Translations under genes and position numbers: made by a program | Part shown: positions 34,135 through 42,587 of the stretch, in pieces | How the letters are laid out: each line of letters begins with the position of its first letter | Position numbering within the stretch: position 1 is the stretch's first letter | Notes under the pieces: model-generated | The model's input: only the letters and a program-made list of their open reading frames with translations | What the model was told of the DNA's origin: nothing | Databases searched by the model: none | Assembly: GCF_029836165.1 (NCBI RefSeq) | Contig: NZ_JAOEBG010000028.1 | Location: 1 to 64,000 of the forward strand | Length of the DNA: 64,000 bases | Reading direction: 5' to 3' | Source: Pseudomonas sp. GD04091 | GTDB taxonomy: Bacteria; Pseudomonadota; Gammaproteobacteria; Pseudomonadales; Pseudomonadaceae

Positions 34135-36210
34135 CTACTTCGGCGTGCCGTGCACCACGCCGGCGGTGTTGTCCAGCAGGCTCTTGGTCGCCGTCTGGAT
34201 GTAGGCTTCGAGCTTTTTCAGCATCTCGGGCTGGTCGGGGCTTTCGATCAGCTCGGCCTTGAACTCACGACCCAGCTGGTAGCGGTACATCCGCGGGGTC
34301 ATGTCCTTGGACTCGATGAGGATACGGTCGCCCTGCACCAGGCCGACGATCTGCTCGCTGCCGGACGGCTTGATCATGCCTACGCCCTGGTCGCCCTCAG
34401 GCAGGTTGAGCAGGTCGCGGCCCCAGCACTGGTGACGGGCCTGGCCACCGAGACGGCCCATGATGGTCGGCACGATGTCGACCTGGGTACCCACGGTATG
34501 GTTGACCGCGCCGAACTTCTCCTGGATGCCCGGGGCGATCAGCAGCAACGGCACGTTGAAGCGGCCCAGGTCCAGCTCGGTGACCTGCTGGTGATTGCCG
34601 AAGCCATGGTCGCCGACGATGACGAACAGGGTGTCCTTGAAGTAAGGCTCCTTGCGCGCCTTCTCGAAGAACTGGCCCAACGCCCAGTCGGAGTAGCGCA
34701 TGGCGGTCAGGTGCTCGTCCAGGCGGCCTTGACCGGTGACCTTCTCCACCGGCAGGTCCTTGGGCAGCGCGTACGGCGTGTGGTTGGAGAGGGTCTGCAG
34801 CAGCGCGTAGATCGGCTTCTTGCCGTCGTGCTTGGCCAGCTCTTCGTTGCCACGGTCGAACATGTCCTGGTCGGACACGCCCCAGGTCGGATCGGAGAAC
34901 ACCGGGTCGACGAAGTCGTTGCGGCCAATGAAGGTGGTCATGCCCTGGTTGCCGAAGAACCCGGACTGGTTGTCCCAGGCGAAATCGCCGTTGTAGACGT
35001 AGACATCGTCATAGTCGCGGGCACTGAGCAGGGCCGGCAGGCCGGAAAGCTTGTGGCCGCCTTCCGGGGTCTGCATCAGGTACTCGAAGCCCGGCAGGTT
35101 GGGGAAGCAGGCCATGGTGGCAAACATGCCCTGGTGGGTATGGGTGCCATTGGAGAAGAAGCGGTCGAACAGCACCCCTTCCTTGGCCAGCTTGTCGAAG
35201 TACGGGGTGATGTTGTTCGGGCTGCCCAGCGCACCGACCGAATGGCCGGCAAAGCTCTCCATCAGGATGACCACGACGTTCTTCACCGGCAGGGTGTTCG
35301 CCTGGGGCGGCACGAAGTCGCGGCGGATCGCGGCTTCATCGCCATCGACCAGGGTATCGTTGGCGGTCAGCAGTTGCTCGCGCACGGTCTGGGTGGCCAG
35401 CGGCTGCTCGAGCACAGGCTTCCAGATGTTGGCGCGGTCCTCGCCGAAGCGGCTCTTGGCGGCGTCGATCAGGGTCAGGGTGCCGTTCAGGCCGAGCTGG
35501 TTGACGAAGTTCGAGTCGGTGGTGAAGGCATCGCCCCAACGCATGGGTGGACCCTGGCGCAGGGTGCCACGGGCAGCGACCACGGCCACCAGCAGCACGA
35601 CCATGAACACCGCCAGACGGCCATACCATGGCGCGAGCTTGCGGCTGGCGGCGGGCTGGAGGCTTTGCTCGCCGCGGGTCAGGCGATCGATGCCCTTGAA
35701 CAGCAGGCTCAGCAACCAGGTGCCGACCACCCACGCCAGCAGGTAGCGCACCACGGGGAAGCCGTACCAGAGCATGCTCAGCACGGTCTTGGGGTCTTCC
35801 TTGATGTACTGGAACACCAGGCCGTTCAGGCGCTGGTGGAACTCGCGGTAGAAGTCCATCTCCATCAGGCCGAGGAACATCACCACGCTCGAGGCGATGG
35901 TCAGCCAGAACCGGAACAGGCCGCGGCGGGCCATCAGCCAGGGGCTGAGCAGCGCCAGCAACAGCGGAATGCTGATGTACACCACCACCCGCAAGTCGAA
36001 ACGCAGGCCGTTGAAGAAGCCTTCGGCAACGGTCGAATACGGCGTGTCGCCGATCATGTCGCTGTTGTAGACCAGCAGCGCCAGGCGTACCAGGCTGAGC
36101 ATCAGCATGATCACCAGGCCACTGAGCAACGTGTAGGCCAGGTGGGATTTCAGGGTCGGCGAGAACGAGCCTCGCACGCCCTGTTGCTTCAAGGCGTCCG
36201 TGTTAGCCAT
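34135..36210 (-). CDS. LTA-synthase-family membrane phosphotransferase (sulfatase fold)
   Basis: 691 aa. Five N-terminal transmembrane helices (about 25-47, 72-92, 100-118, 150-170, 198-213), then a periplasmic alkaline-phosphatase/sulfatase domain. Metal and nucleophile sites are visible: VVVILMES with Glu318, SNGTHTHQGMF with a catalytic Thr at 356 or 358, and VIVGDHGFG. In Gram-negatives such proteins transfer phosphoglycerol or phosphoethanolamine to glucans or lipids; the acceptor here is unknown. The start is the ATG at 36210. Confidence 0.88.
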   Translation of the reverse strand: MANTDALKQQGVRGSFSPTLKSHLAYTLLSGLVIMLMLSLVRLALLVYNSDMIGDTPYSTVAEGFFNGLRFDLRVVVYISIPLLLALLSPWLMARRGLFRFWLTIASSVVMFLGLMEMDFYREFHQRLNGLVFQYIKEDPKTVLSMLWYGFPVVRYLLAWVVGTWLLSLLFKGIDRLTRGEQSLQPAASRKLAPWYGRLAVFMVVLLVAVVAARGTLRQGPPMRWGDAFTTDSNFVNQLGLNGTLTLIDAAKSRFGEDRANIWKPVLEQPLATQTVREQLLTANDTLVDGDEAAIRRDFVPPQANTLPVKNVVVILMESFAGHSVGALGSPNNITPYFDKLAKEGVLFDRFFSNGTHTHQGMFATMACFPNLPGFEYLMQTPEGGHKLSGLPALLSARDYDDVYVYNGDFAWDNQSGFFGNQGMTTFIGRNDFVDPVFSDPTWGVSDQDMFDRGNEELAKHDGKKPIYALLQTLSNHTPYALPKDLPVEKVTGQGRLDEHLTAMRYSDWALGQFFEKARKEPYFKDTLFVIVGDHGFGNHQQVTELDLGRFNVPLLLIAPGIQEKFGAVNHTVGTQVDIVPTIMGRLGGQARHQCWGRDLLNLPEGDQGVGMIKPSGSEQIVGLVQGDRILIESKDMTPRMYRYQLGREFKAELIESPDQPEMLKKLEAYIQTATKSLLDNTAGVVHGTPK

Positions 36211-36443
36211 GAATGGAGAGGTCCTAGGATTTGCGGTTTGCGGGAAGGCGACAAGCGCCAACAGCCTGGTGGCCCGACCATCAGCGTGGTTTTGGACCAA
36301 GGCCGCATTGTGCGGCGCGGATTTTCAAAAATCGAGTGTGAAAATTTTGTCGAGAGCGACCATCGCCTGCCCTTTGGGCCGCGCCGTCGCGCAGGGAACA
36401 ACGTTGCAGGCATCACCCGCGTGGCAGCGGGCTCGCCCCGCGA

Positions 36444-36462
36444 GCACCGGCAAAACCGGTGC
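36444..36462. terminator. Short hairpin behind the PLDc_N-type gene
   Basis: GCACCGG CAAAA CCGGTGC, 14 nt past the stop of the gene ending at 36476. There is no T-run after it. Confidence 0.45.
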
Positions 36463-36475
36463 CTTGCCCCGGCGG

Positions 36476-36667
36476 TCAGATCCGCACATTGCCCCGCGGC
36501 CCGGCAATCGCCCAGATGATCAGCCCCAGCACCGGCAGCAGAATGATCAGCAGGATCCACAGGACCTTGATACCGACCTCGGCGCCACTCTTGAGCACAT
36601 TGAGAATCGCCCAGATGTCCAGGGCGAGGATGATCAAGCCGACCAGGCTGTTGAAGGTGGAACCCAT
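36476..36667 (-). CDS. Small membrane protein with PLD nuclease N-terminal (PLDc_N) domain
   Basis: 63 aa with two membrane helices (SLVGLIILALDIWAILNVL and VLWILLIILLPVLGLIIWAIAGPRG). The motif LPVLGLIIWAIAGPRG is the hallmark of the PLDc_N domain found at the start of cardiolipin synthases, here as a stand-alone protein. Function unknown. It is divergent from the ZIP transporter. The start is the ATG at 36667. Confidence 0.82.
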   Translation of the reverse strand: MGSTFNSLVGLIILALDIWAILNVLKSGAEVGIKVLWILLIILLPVLGLIIWAIAGPRGNVRI

Positions 36668-36793
36668 GCCGCCGCTCCCAAGCGATGTGTGTGCGGCAAA
36701 GCATAGCTGGCTATGGCCTCGATAGAAGGGAATCCTTGGCCGGCTCCTGGGGTCACTGGCTAGACTGGCTCCATTCATCGCTCCGAGGTCCGC

Positions 36794-37732
36794 ATGCCCC
36801 CCGCCCACGCCCACAGCCCCGCTCCCGTCTCGATGTTCAGCGCCTGGCGCCAACAAGCCCTGAATACGCCCTGGCTCAGCGCTGGCCTGGCCCTGAGCCT
36901 GCTGGCCATCGTCGCCCTGCTGCTGGCCAGTGTCTGGAACGCGGTCAACGGCGACCATGCCGACAACCTGCACCTGGCCCTGCTCGGCGGTCTGTCAGGC
37001 TTCGGCGCCACCGCGCTGGGCGCGGTGCTGGCGGTGGTCCTGCGCGATGTCAGCGCGCGTTCCCAGGACGTGATGCTGGGTTTCGCCGCCGGCATGATGC
37101 TCGCCGCCAGTTCGTTCTCGCTGATCCTGCCCGGCCTCGACGCCGCCCGAGAGATCACCGGCAACGGCCCGGCCGCGGCCTTCACCGTGGTGCTGGGCAT
37201 GGGCCTGGGCGTGCTGCTGATGCTCGGCCTGGACCGTTTCACCCCGCACGAGCATGAAAGCACCGGCCCCTGTGGCCCGGAAGCCGAGCGTTTCAGCCGG
37301 GTCTGGCTGTTCGTGCTGGCCATCACCTTGCACAACCTGCCCGAAGGCATGGCCATCGGCGTGAGCTTCGCCAATGGCGACATGAACATCGGTCTGCCGC
37401 TGACCAGCGCCATCGCCATCCAGGACATCCCCGAAGGCCTGGCGGTGGCCCTGGCCCTGCGTGCCACGGGTCTGTCGAACTTCAAGGCGGCGCTGGTGGC
37501 GATCGGCTCGGGGCTGATGGAACCCCTGGGCGCCGTGATCGGCCTGGGGATCTCCACCGGCTTCGCCCTGGCCTACCCGATCAGCATGGGCCTGGCGGCG
37601 GGGGCGATGATCTTCGTGGTGTCCCACGAGGTGATTCCGGAAACCCACCGCAACGGGCACCAGACCGCGGCGACCTTGGGCTTGATGGGCGGGTTCGCGG
37701 TGATGATGTTTCTCGACACCGCGCTGGGTTGA
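36794..37732 (+). CDS. ZIP-family divalent metal transporter (ZupT/GufA-like)
   Basis: 312 aa, about eight transmembrane helices. The metal-site motifs are HNLPEGMAIGVSF (helix 4) and IQDIPEGLAVALAL (helix 5). The N-terminal ~35 residues (MPPAHAHSPAPV...) carry two His in AHAHS. It imports zinc or related metals. The start at 36794 has CCGAGG upstream. It ends at a perfect hairpin shared with the convergent unknown gene. Confidence 0.9.
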   Translation: MPPAHAHSPAPVSMFSAWRQQALNTPWLSAGLALSLLAIVALLLASVWNAVNGDHADNLHLALLGGLSGFGATALGAVLAVVLRDVSARSQDVMLGFAAGMMLAASSFSLILPGLDAAREITGNGPAAAFTVVLGMGLGVLLMLGLDRFTPHEHESTGPCGPEAERFSRVWLFVLAITLHNLPEGMAIGVSFANGDMNIGLPLTSAIAIQDIPEGLAVALALRATGLSNFKAALVAIGSGLMEPLGAVIGLGISTGFALAYPISMGLAAGAMIFVVSHEVIPETHRNGHQTAATLGLMGGFAVMMFLDTALG

Positions 37733-37753
37733 AACAGTCGACGATCCGCGCCA

Positions 37754-37783
37754 GCCTCTTCGCGGGTAAACCCGCGAAGAGGC
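37754..37783. terminator. Perfect hairpin, REP-like, between convergent genes
   Basis: 13-bp arms GCCTCTTCGCGGG / CCCGCGAAGAGGC with loop TAAA. It matches the classical P. putida REP pattern and separates the convergent ZIP and unknown genes. Confidence 0.7.
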
Positions 37784-37794
37784 CAGCACGATGC

Positions 37795-38325
37795 TCAGAC
37801 GTGCACCGCCACCTTCAGCGCCTCCAGCGCCGGTTCCACCTTGATGCCAACCGCCGCGCCCAGCTCCAGCACGCGGGCCAGGTCGTTCTGCCCCACCATC
37901 ACCATCTGCAGCTCGTCGTCGAGCAGCTGGCTGAAGTTCAGCAGCACGTAGCCGCCGGCCTCCTTGTTCAACGCGCCCATCTGCACCTGGATGCGGTTGA
38001 GTGCGGTCAGTGCCTCGGTGCGCGCCAGCTGCTTGGGCTTGAGGGTGAATGGCACGCTCTTGTCGAACGAGTCGCTGATCTGCTGGAACAGGTCCTGATA
38101 ACTGTCAGCCTGGAACAGCACGGTATCCGGCAGGCTGCCGACCACCACCCATTCACCCAGCGGGAACGGGAAGCTGTCGTCATAGTTGATGTCGGGGTTG
38201 GCGGCGAGGAAGGCGGTGGGGTCGGCGTAGGCCTGGGCGGCCTCGGCGGCGATGCGCTCGATGTCGTCATCGCGCATGCAGCCGGCGCCGATGAGGCTGA
38301 TGAATTCGAGCAACTGGTCTTTCAT
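37795..38325 (-). CDS. Conserved hypothetical protein
   Basis: 176 aa, acidic and soluble. Recognisable stretches are FPFPLGEWVVVGSLPDTVLFQADSY and a C-terminal ELQMVMVGQNDLARVLELGAAVGIKVEPALEAL. It could be a two-domain alpha/beta protein related to chaperone-like or YbjN-type folds, but this is not established. No motif points to an enzyme. It is convergent with the ZIP gene and in line with the ankyrin gene, which starts upstream of it on the same strand. Confidence 0.65.
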   Translation of the reverse strand: MKDQLLEFISLIGAGCMRDDDIERIAAEAAQAYADPTAFLAANPDINYDDSFPFPLGEWVVVGSLPDTVLFQADSYQDLFQQISDSFDKSVPFTLKPKQLARTEALTALNRIQVQMGALNKEAGGYVLLNFSQLLDDELQMVMVGQNDLARVLELGAAVGIKVEPALEALKVAVHV

Positions 38326-38385
38326 GGGGGGCCCTGCGGGTTGGCGTAAAAGGCGCCAAGGATAGCCGCAAAAGCCCCCCGACGG

Positions 38386-38907
38386 TTAGCCGGCCAGCGC
38401 TTCGAGGCGCGCGGCGGCCTGCGCCGCGCCCATGGTGCGGGCGGCCATCAGCGCGGTGGCGCCGGCGGCGTCGCGGTGCGCCGGGTCGGCGCCCTGCTCG
38501 AGCAGGAAATCGATGATGTCCAGGCGGTTGAACATCGCCGCCAGCATCAGCGCGGTGCGGCCATCCGCGGCAGCGGCATCCACCGGCACGCCCTGGGCCA
38601 GCAGCAGGCGGATCATCGCCAGGTCGCCCTTGAACGCCGCGCCGGCGATGGGCAACTGGCCGTTGTCGTTGGCGATCAACGGATCCGCCCCATGGGCCAG
38701 CAATACCCGCACCGCCTCGTGATGGCCGTGGTAACTGGCCAGCATCAGCAGCGTATCGCCCTTGTGGTTGCGCAGGTCCGCCGGCAGTCCGGCCTCGAGC
38801 AGACGCCCGAGCATCTGCGCATCGCCATGGCGGGCGCGCTCGAAGACCTCCTCGGCGAAGGCCGCGGTTTCTTCGCGGGTCATGGTGGCGGGCTGTTGGT
38901 CGGACAT
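38386..38907 (-). CDS. Ankyrin-repeat protein
   Basis: 173 aa from the ATG at 38907. Four ankyrin-type repeats from about residue 48 (KGDTLLMLASYHGHHEAVRVLLAHGADP, NGQLPIAGAAFKGDLAMIRLLLAQGVP, DGRTALMLAAMFNRLDIIDFLLEQGADP, AGATALMAARTMGA). No signal peptide, so it is cytosolic, unlike the periplasmic AnkB linked to catalase in P. aeruginosa. Protein-protein scaffold of unknown partner. It is divergent from the DUF3509 gene across the palindrome array at 39009-39059. Confidence 0.85.
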   Translation of the reverse strand: MSDQQPATMTREETAAFAEEVFERARHGDAQMLGRLLEAGLPADLRNHKGDTLLMLASYHGHHEAVRVLLAHGADPLIANDNGQLPIAGAAFKGDLAMIRLLLAQGVPVDAAAADGRTALMLAAMFNRLDIIDFLLEQGADPAHRDAAGATALMAARTMGAAQAAARLEALAG

Positions 38908-39008
38908 CGGGAACCTCCTGGCATTTTCGTGGGGCCCAGTGTTGGTCAGGCAGCCCCGGCAGGTCAAAGGTTCAGATTCTATGGGGAACAGAGACGCAGC
39001 CTATCACC

Positions 39009-39059
39009 GTGCAAATTGCACTGTGCAAAATGCACGACCTTGCAGGATGCAATGCAAGG
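39009..39059. promoter_or_regulatory. Array of three TGCA-core inverted repeats
   Basis: Three palindromes in 51 nt: GTGCAAATTGCAC (39009-39021), GTGCAAAATGCAC (39023-39035) and CCTTGCA-N8-TGCAAGG (39038-39059). The centres of the first two are 14 nt apart. They lie between the divergent ankyrin and DUF3509 genes, followed by a very AT-rich promoter-like stretch (39075-39112). Probably a multi-site operator; the binding protein is not known. Confidence 0.55.
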
Positions 39060-39175
39060 GCGTTGCGAAAAGATACTAATATATTGATTTATAAGTATTT
39101 TTTAAAGACAAAAGGAATGGCACGGTCGCTGCAACCATCAACTCACGTCTGCCCACCCAACAGTCAGGAGTTGAT

Positions 39176-39448
39176 ATGGATCTCATCCAGGAAAAATTCG
39201 CCTCGGTGTTCTCTGCCTACCAGGTGGCTACCCAATCGCGCCCGGACGGCGGCATTCTGCTGACCCTGCGCGCCACCGACGGCAAGGTGACCCGCCGCGT
39301 GCTGTCCTACGCGCAGTTGCACAGCGCCGAACAGCTCTCCTGGGCGATCAGCGCCATCCGTCGCGACCTGGCCGAACAGGCCTGCGAACTCCCCGTGATC
39401 TCCAGGCTGCAGAGCCAACAGCGGTTCGCCCTGCCGACCTATCGCTGA
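39176..39448 (+). CDS. DUF3509 domain-containing protein
   Basis: 90 aa. MDLIQEKFASVFSAYQVATQSRPDGGILLTLRA and SAEQLSWAISAIRRDLAEQ fit the Pseudomonas-restricted DUF3509 family, whose function is unknown. Small, soluble, no cysteine-based site. The AGGAG ribosome site and ATG at 39176 are clear. Its promoter region carries the three-palindrome array. Confidence 0.85.
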   Translation: MDLIQEKFASVFSAYQVATQSRPDGGILLTLRATDGKVTRRVLSYAQLHSAEQLSWAISAIRRDLAEQACELPVISRLQSQQRFALPTYR

Positions 39449-39463
39449 TCGCGCGACCCGTTT

Positions 39464-39518
39464 CGCGGGGCATGCCTTCTCTCACCAAGGGACTACGTGA
39501 GTAAAGGCGTGCCCCGCG
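39464..39518. repeat. Imperfect long inverted repeat (REP-like)
   Basis: Arms CGCGGGGCATGCCTT and AAGGCGTGCCCCGCG differ at one position, and the inner CTCAC/GTGAG extends the stem. It lies between the convergent DUF3509 and acireductone-dioxygenase-like genes and probably ends both transcripts. Confidence 0.6.
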
Positions 39519-39529
39519 AGCCATCTCCC

Positions 39530-40066
39530 TCAGAACTCATCCAGCCCGGCAAATTGCCGGGCCGTGGCATCGCCAGTGAATCGAGGCAACGCGCCCTGCT
39601 CGCTGGCGAACAGGCGCAAGGCCAGGCAGAACGGATTGTCCCCCAGATCGAGCCAGCGCCGCGTCCCAGCCGGCACCACCAGCACATCATCCTTCTCGCA
39701 CAGCACGGCATAGACCAGACCGCCCAGCCGTAGGCTGACCTGGCCGCGCCCGCTGATCAGCGCAAATACCTCTTCGCTTTCATGCACATGCTCGTCACGC
39801 AGGTCGACCTGGGTCGGATCGACGCCATCGCGGCTGAACACGGCGAAGGTGGCGCTGCCGTGCTCGGTCATCAGTCGATCCAGCGGCGCGCGACAGGCCT
39901 CTAGCACTTCGTCCTGGCTGCAGCCCGGGCGCAGGCGCGCCCCGGACTGCCAGCGCGCGAAGCGCACACCGTGTTCGCCAAGGGTCGCGGCGATGTCTTC
40001 GTGGTGGGTCAGCACCTTGTTCGGCAGTTCCGGGCTGGAGGGGTCGAAAACGCTGAGGATGCTCAT
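39530..40066 (-). CDS. Acireductone-dioxygenase-like cupin with one metal ligand replaced
   Basis: 178 aa. Collinear with acireductone dioxygenase (ARD, methionine salvage) from LTHHEDIAATLGEHGVRFARWQ through YAVLCEKDDVLVVPAGTRRWLDLG to FTGDATARQF. Three metal ligands are kept: His93, His95 and Glu99 in EHVHESEEV. The fourth, His140 in Klebsiella ARD with the same 44-residue spacing, is Arg137 (TRRW). Catalysis as ARD is therefore doubtful. mtnB and mtnC are not adjacent, although in P. aeruginosa they flank mtnD beside the same MFS gene (from memory). The gene overlaps or abuts the MFS gene (shared base 40066). Confidence 0.75.
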   Translation of the reverse strand: MSILSVFDPSSPELPNKVLTHHEDIAATLGEHGVRFARWQSGARLRPGCSQDEVLEACRAPLDRLMTEHGSATFAVFSRDGVDPTQVDLRDEHVHESEEVFALISGRGQVSLRLGGLVYAVLCEKDDVLVVPAGTRRWLDLGDNPFCLALRLFASEQGALPRFTGDATARQFAGLDEF

Positions 40067-41220
40067 CAGGGGTCGTTCCTGCTTTCTTTAAGACGGAGGG
40101 CAATGATAACGGCTGCCGCCAGTGCTGCGACGCTGGCCATACCAAAGGTGAAGTGCGGCCCCAGCAGTTTCCAGCTGTAGCCCGAATACAGGGCGCCCAA
40201 CGCGCCACCGGTGCCCGACAGCGCGGCGTACAACGCCTGGCCCTGGCCCTGCTGGCGGGCGCCGAAAGCAGACTGCACGAAGGCGATGCTGGCGGCATGG
40301 AAGCAGCCGAACGTGGCCGCATGCAGCACCTGGGCGAATACCAGCACCATCGGGATATCCGCCAGGTTGCCCAGCAACAGCCAGCGCAAGGCGGCGAGCA
40401 GGAAACTCGCCAGCAGCACCCGGCGCACCGGGAAACGCGCGAAGATCCGGCTCATGGCCATGAACACCAGCACCTCGGCCACCACCCCCAGCGCCCACAG
40501 CAGGCCGATGGCGCCACGGCTGTAGCCCAGGTGCTCCAGGTGCAGGGTGAGGAAGGTGTAGTAAGGCCCATGACTGAGCTGCATGAGCGCCACGCACAGA
40601 TAGAACGCCAGCACTCCAGGGGCCATCACCTGCTTGAGGAAGCCCCCTGCCCCACGCCGCTCGGCATGCTCCACCGGTTGCGCGTTGGGCACCCACAGGC
40701 TGGCGACGACGATGCCGGCCATGATGATCACCAGCGCCAGCGGATAGATGTCCAGGCTCAGCCATTCGAACAATCGCCCCAGGCCGACCACGGCGAGGAT
40801 GAAACCGATCGAGCCCCACAGGCGGACCTGGCTGTAGCGCGCCGTCTGGCCGTGCAGGTGGGCCAGGGTGATCACCTCGAACTGCGGCAGTACCGCATGC
40901 CAGAAGAACGCGTGCAGCGCCATCACCAGCGCCAGCCAGGCGTAGCTCTTGCCGAAGAAGATCAGCGAGAAGGTGGCCAGGGTCGACAGCGCGCCCAGGC
41001 GCACGATCAGCAGGCGCTGCCCGCTGCGATCGCCCAGCCAGCCCCACAGGTTGGGCGCGAGGCAGCGCATCAGCATGGGGATGGCCACCAGCTCGCCGAT
41101 GCGCGCGGGCGAGAAGCCCAGGTGGTCGAAGTACAGGGCCAGGAACGGCGCGGTGGCGCCGAGCAGGGCGAAGTAGCAGAGGTAGAAGCTGGAGAGGCGC
41201 CAGTAGGGGATCGGGGGCAT
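40066..41220 (-). CDS. MFS transporter, phenylpropionate-permease (HcaT)-like
   Basis: 384 aa, 12 predicted helices. The opening YWRLSSFYLCYFALLGATAPFLALYFDHLGFSPARIGELVAI matches the nucleoside:H+ symporter / HcaT-type MFS group; WGWLGDRSGQRL is the motif A region. It directly precedes the ARD-like gene, stop and start touching, so both are in one operon. The substrate is unknown; link to aroC is by position only. Confidence 0.85.
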   Translation of the reverse strand: MPPIPYWRLSSFYLCYFALLGATAPFLALYFDHLGFSPARIGELVAIPMLMRCLAPNLWGWLGDRSGQRLLIVRLGALSTLATFSLIFFGKSYAWLALVMALHAFFWHAVLPQFEVITLAHLHGQTARYSQVRLWGSIGFILAVVGLGRLFEWLSLDIYPLALVIIMAGIVVASLWVPNAQPVEHAERRGAGGFLKQVMAPGVLAFYLCVALMQLSHGPYYTFLTLHLEHLGYSRGAIGLLWALGVVAEVLVFMAMSRIFARFPVRRVLLASFLLAALRWLLLGNLADIPMVLVFAQVLHAATFGCFHAASIAFVQSAFGARQQGQGQALYAALSGTGGALGALYSGYSWKLLGPHFTFGMASVAALAAAVIIALRLKESRNDP

Positions 41221-41253
41221 GCTTCAACCCCGTGGGGGCGCTACGCACCCCTT

Positions 41254-41317
41254 TCGCGACACAAGGCCGCTCCCACAGGAATCGCATGCACCCTGTGGGA
41301 GCGGCCTTGTGTCGCGA
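41254..41317. repeat. Perfect 25-bp inverted repeat made of two REP-like copies
   Basis: TCGCGACACAAGGCCGCTCC... (41254-41278) and its exact reverse complement (41293-41317), 14 nt apart, between the MFS gene and aroC. It is the cleanest copy of the CGCGACACAAGGCC repeat in the window. Confidence 0.85.
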
Positions 41318-41348
41318 TGGGCCGCAACGCGGCCCCAGGATGAGTCGA

Positions 41349-42434
41349 TCAACGCAAGACCGGTGTATCTACTCGAACATCGGCATTCTGCGCCCTGTGG
41401 CGCAGCAAGTGGTCCATCAAGACGATGGCCATCATCGCCTCGGCGATCGGCGTGGCACGAATGCCGACGCACGGGTCGTGACGCCCCTTGGTGATCACCT
41501 CGACCGGATTGCCGTCGACGTCGATCGAACGGCCCGGGGTGGTGATGCTGGACGTCGGCTTGAGCGCCAGGTGGGCGACGATCGGCTGGCCGGAGGAAAT
41601 CCCGCCGAGGATGCCGCCCGCGTTGTTGCTGAGGAAACCTTCCGGGGTCAGCTCATCGCGGTGCTCGGTGCCACGCTGGGCGACGCTGGCGAAGCCGGCG
41701 CCGATCTCCACGCCCTTGACCGCGTTGATGCTCATCAGCGCGTGGGCAAGTTCCGCGTCGAGACGGTCGAAGATCGGTTCGCCCAGCCCTGGCATCACGC
41801 CTTCGGCGACCACGGTGATCTTCGCGCCCACCGAATCCTGGTCGCGGCGCAGCTGGTCCATGTAGGCCTCCAGCTCCGGCACCTTGTCCGGGTCGGGGCT
41901 GAAGAAGGCGTTGTGCTCCACCGACGCCCAGGTCTTGAACGGAATCTCGATCGGGCCGAGCTGGCTCATGTAGCCGCGCACGCGAATGCCCTGGGTGGCC
42001 AGGTACTTCTTGGCGATGGCGCCGGCGGCCACACGCATGGCGGTCTCGCGCGCCGAGCTGCGGCCACCGCCGCGGTAGTCGCGGATGCCGTACTTGTGGT
42101 GGTAGGTGTAGTCGGCATGGGCCGGGCGGAACAGGTCCTTGATCGCCGAGTAGTCCTTGGACTTCTGGTCGGTGTTGCGGATCAGCAGGCCGATCGAGCA
42201 GCCGGTGGTGCGGCCTTCGAACACCCCGGAGAGGATCTCCACCTCGTCGGGCTCCTGGCGCTGGGTGGTGTGCCGGCTGGTGCCCGGCTTGCGCCGGTCG
42301 AGGTCATGCTGCAGGTCGGCAAGCGAGATCTCCAGGCCTGGCGGACAGCCGTCGACAATGGCGACCAACGCCGGGCCATGGCTTTCGCCTGCGGTGGTGA
42401 CAGTGAACAGCTTGCCGTAGGTATTGCCGGACAT
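41349..42434 (-). CDS. aroC: Chorismate synthase
   Basis: 361 aa. Converts 5-enolpyruvylshikimate-3-phosphate to chorismate with reduced FMN, the last step of the shikimate pathway. Signature stretches GESHGPALVAIVDGCPPGL near the N-terminus, YRGGGRSSARETAMRVAAGAIAKK and RHDPCVGIRATPIAEAM near the C-terminus are intact. Length is standard. It is followed by the REP pair and then the MFS gene on the same strand. prmB often lies close upstream in Pseudomonas, as here beyond two genes. Confidence 0.97.
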   Translation of the reverse strand: MSGNTYGKLFTVTTAGESHGPALVAIVDGCPPGLEISLADLQHDLDRRKPGTSRHTTQRQEPDEVEILSGVFEGRTTGCSIGLLIRNTDQKSKDYSAIKDLFRPAHADYTYHHKYGIRDYRGGGRSSARETAMRVAAGAIAKKYLATQGIRVRGYMSQLGPIEIPFKTWASVEHNAFFSPDPDKVPELEAYMDQLRRDQDSVGAKITVVAEGVMPGLGEPIFDRLDAELAHALMSINAVKGVEIGAGFASVAQRGTEHRDELTPEGFLSNNAGGILGGISSGQPIVAHLALKPTSSITTPGRSIDVDGNPVEVITKGRHDPCVGIRATPIAEAMMAIVLMDHLLRHRAQNADVRVDTPVLR

Positions 42435-42587
42435 GGACGCTCCGCGAATCTGCCTGAAGTGAAGGAAATCGGCAGTATACGGAAAACACGCGGGGATAGG
42501 TTGCCTGTACCGGCCCCGCGATACGGCGGCGAACCTTCATGATGGTGCAAGGTCGAACCAACAACTTCCCACGTAGTACCCCCGTCC

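Noticed and set aside
34084..36519. Plus-strand open frame of 811 codons
   Set aside because: Antisense of the LTA-synthase-like gene, starting inside its terminator hairpin; no motifs.
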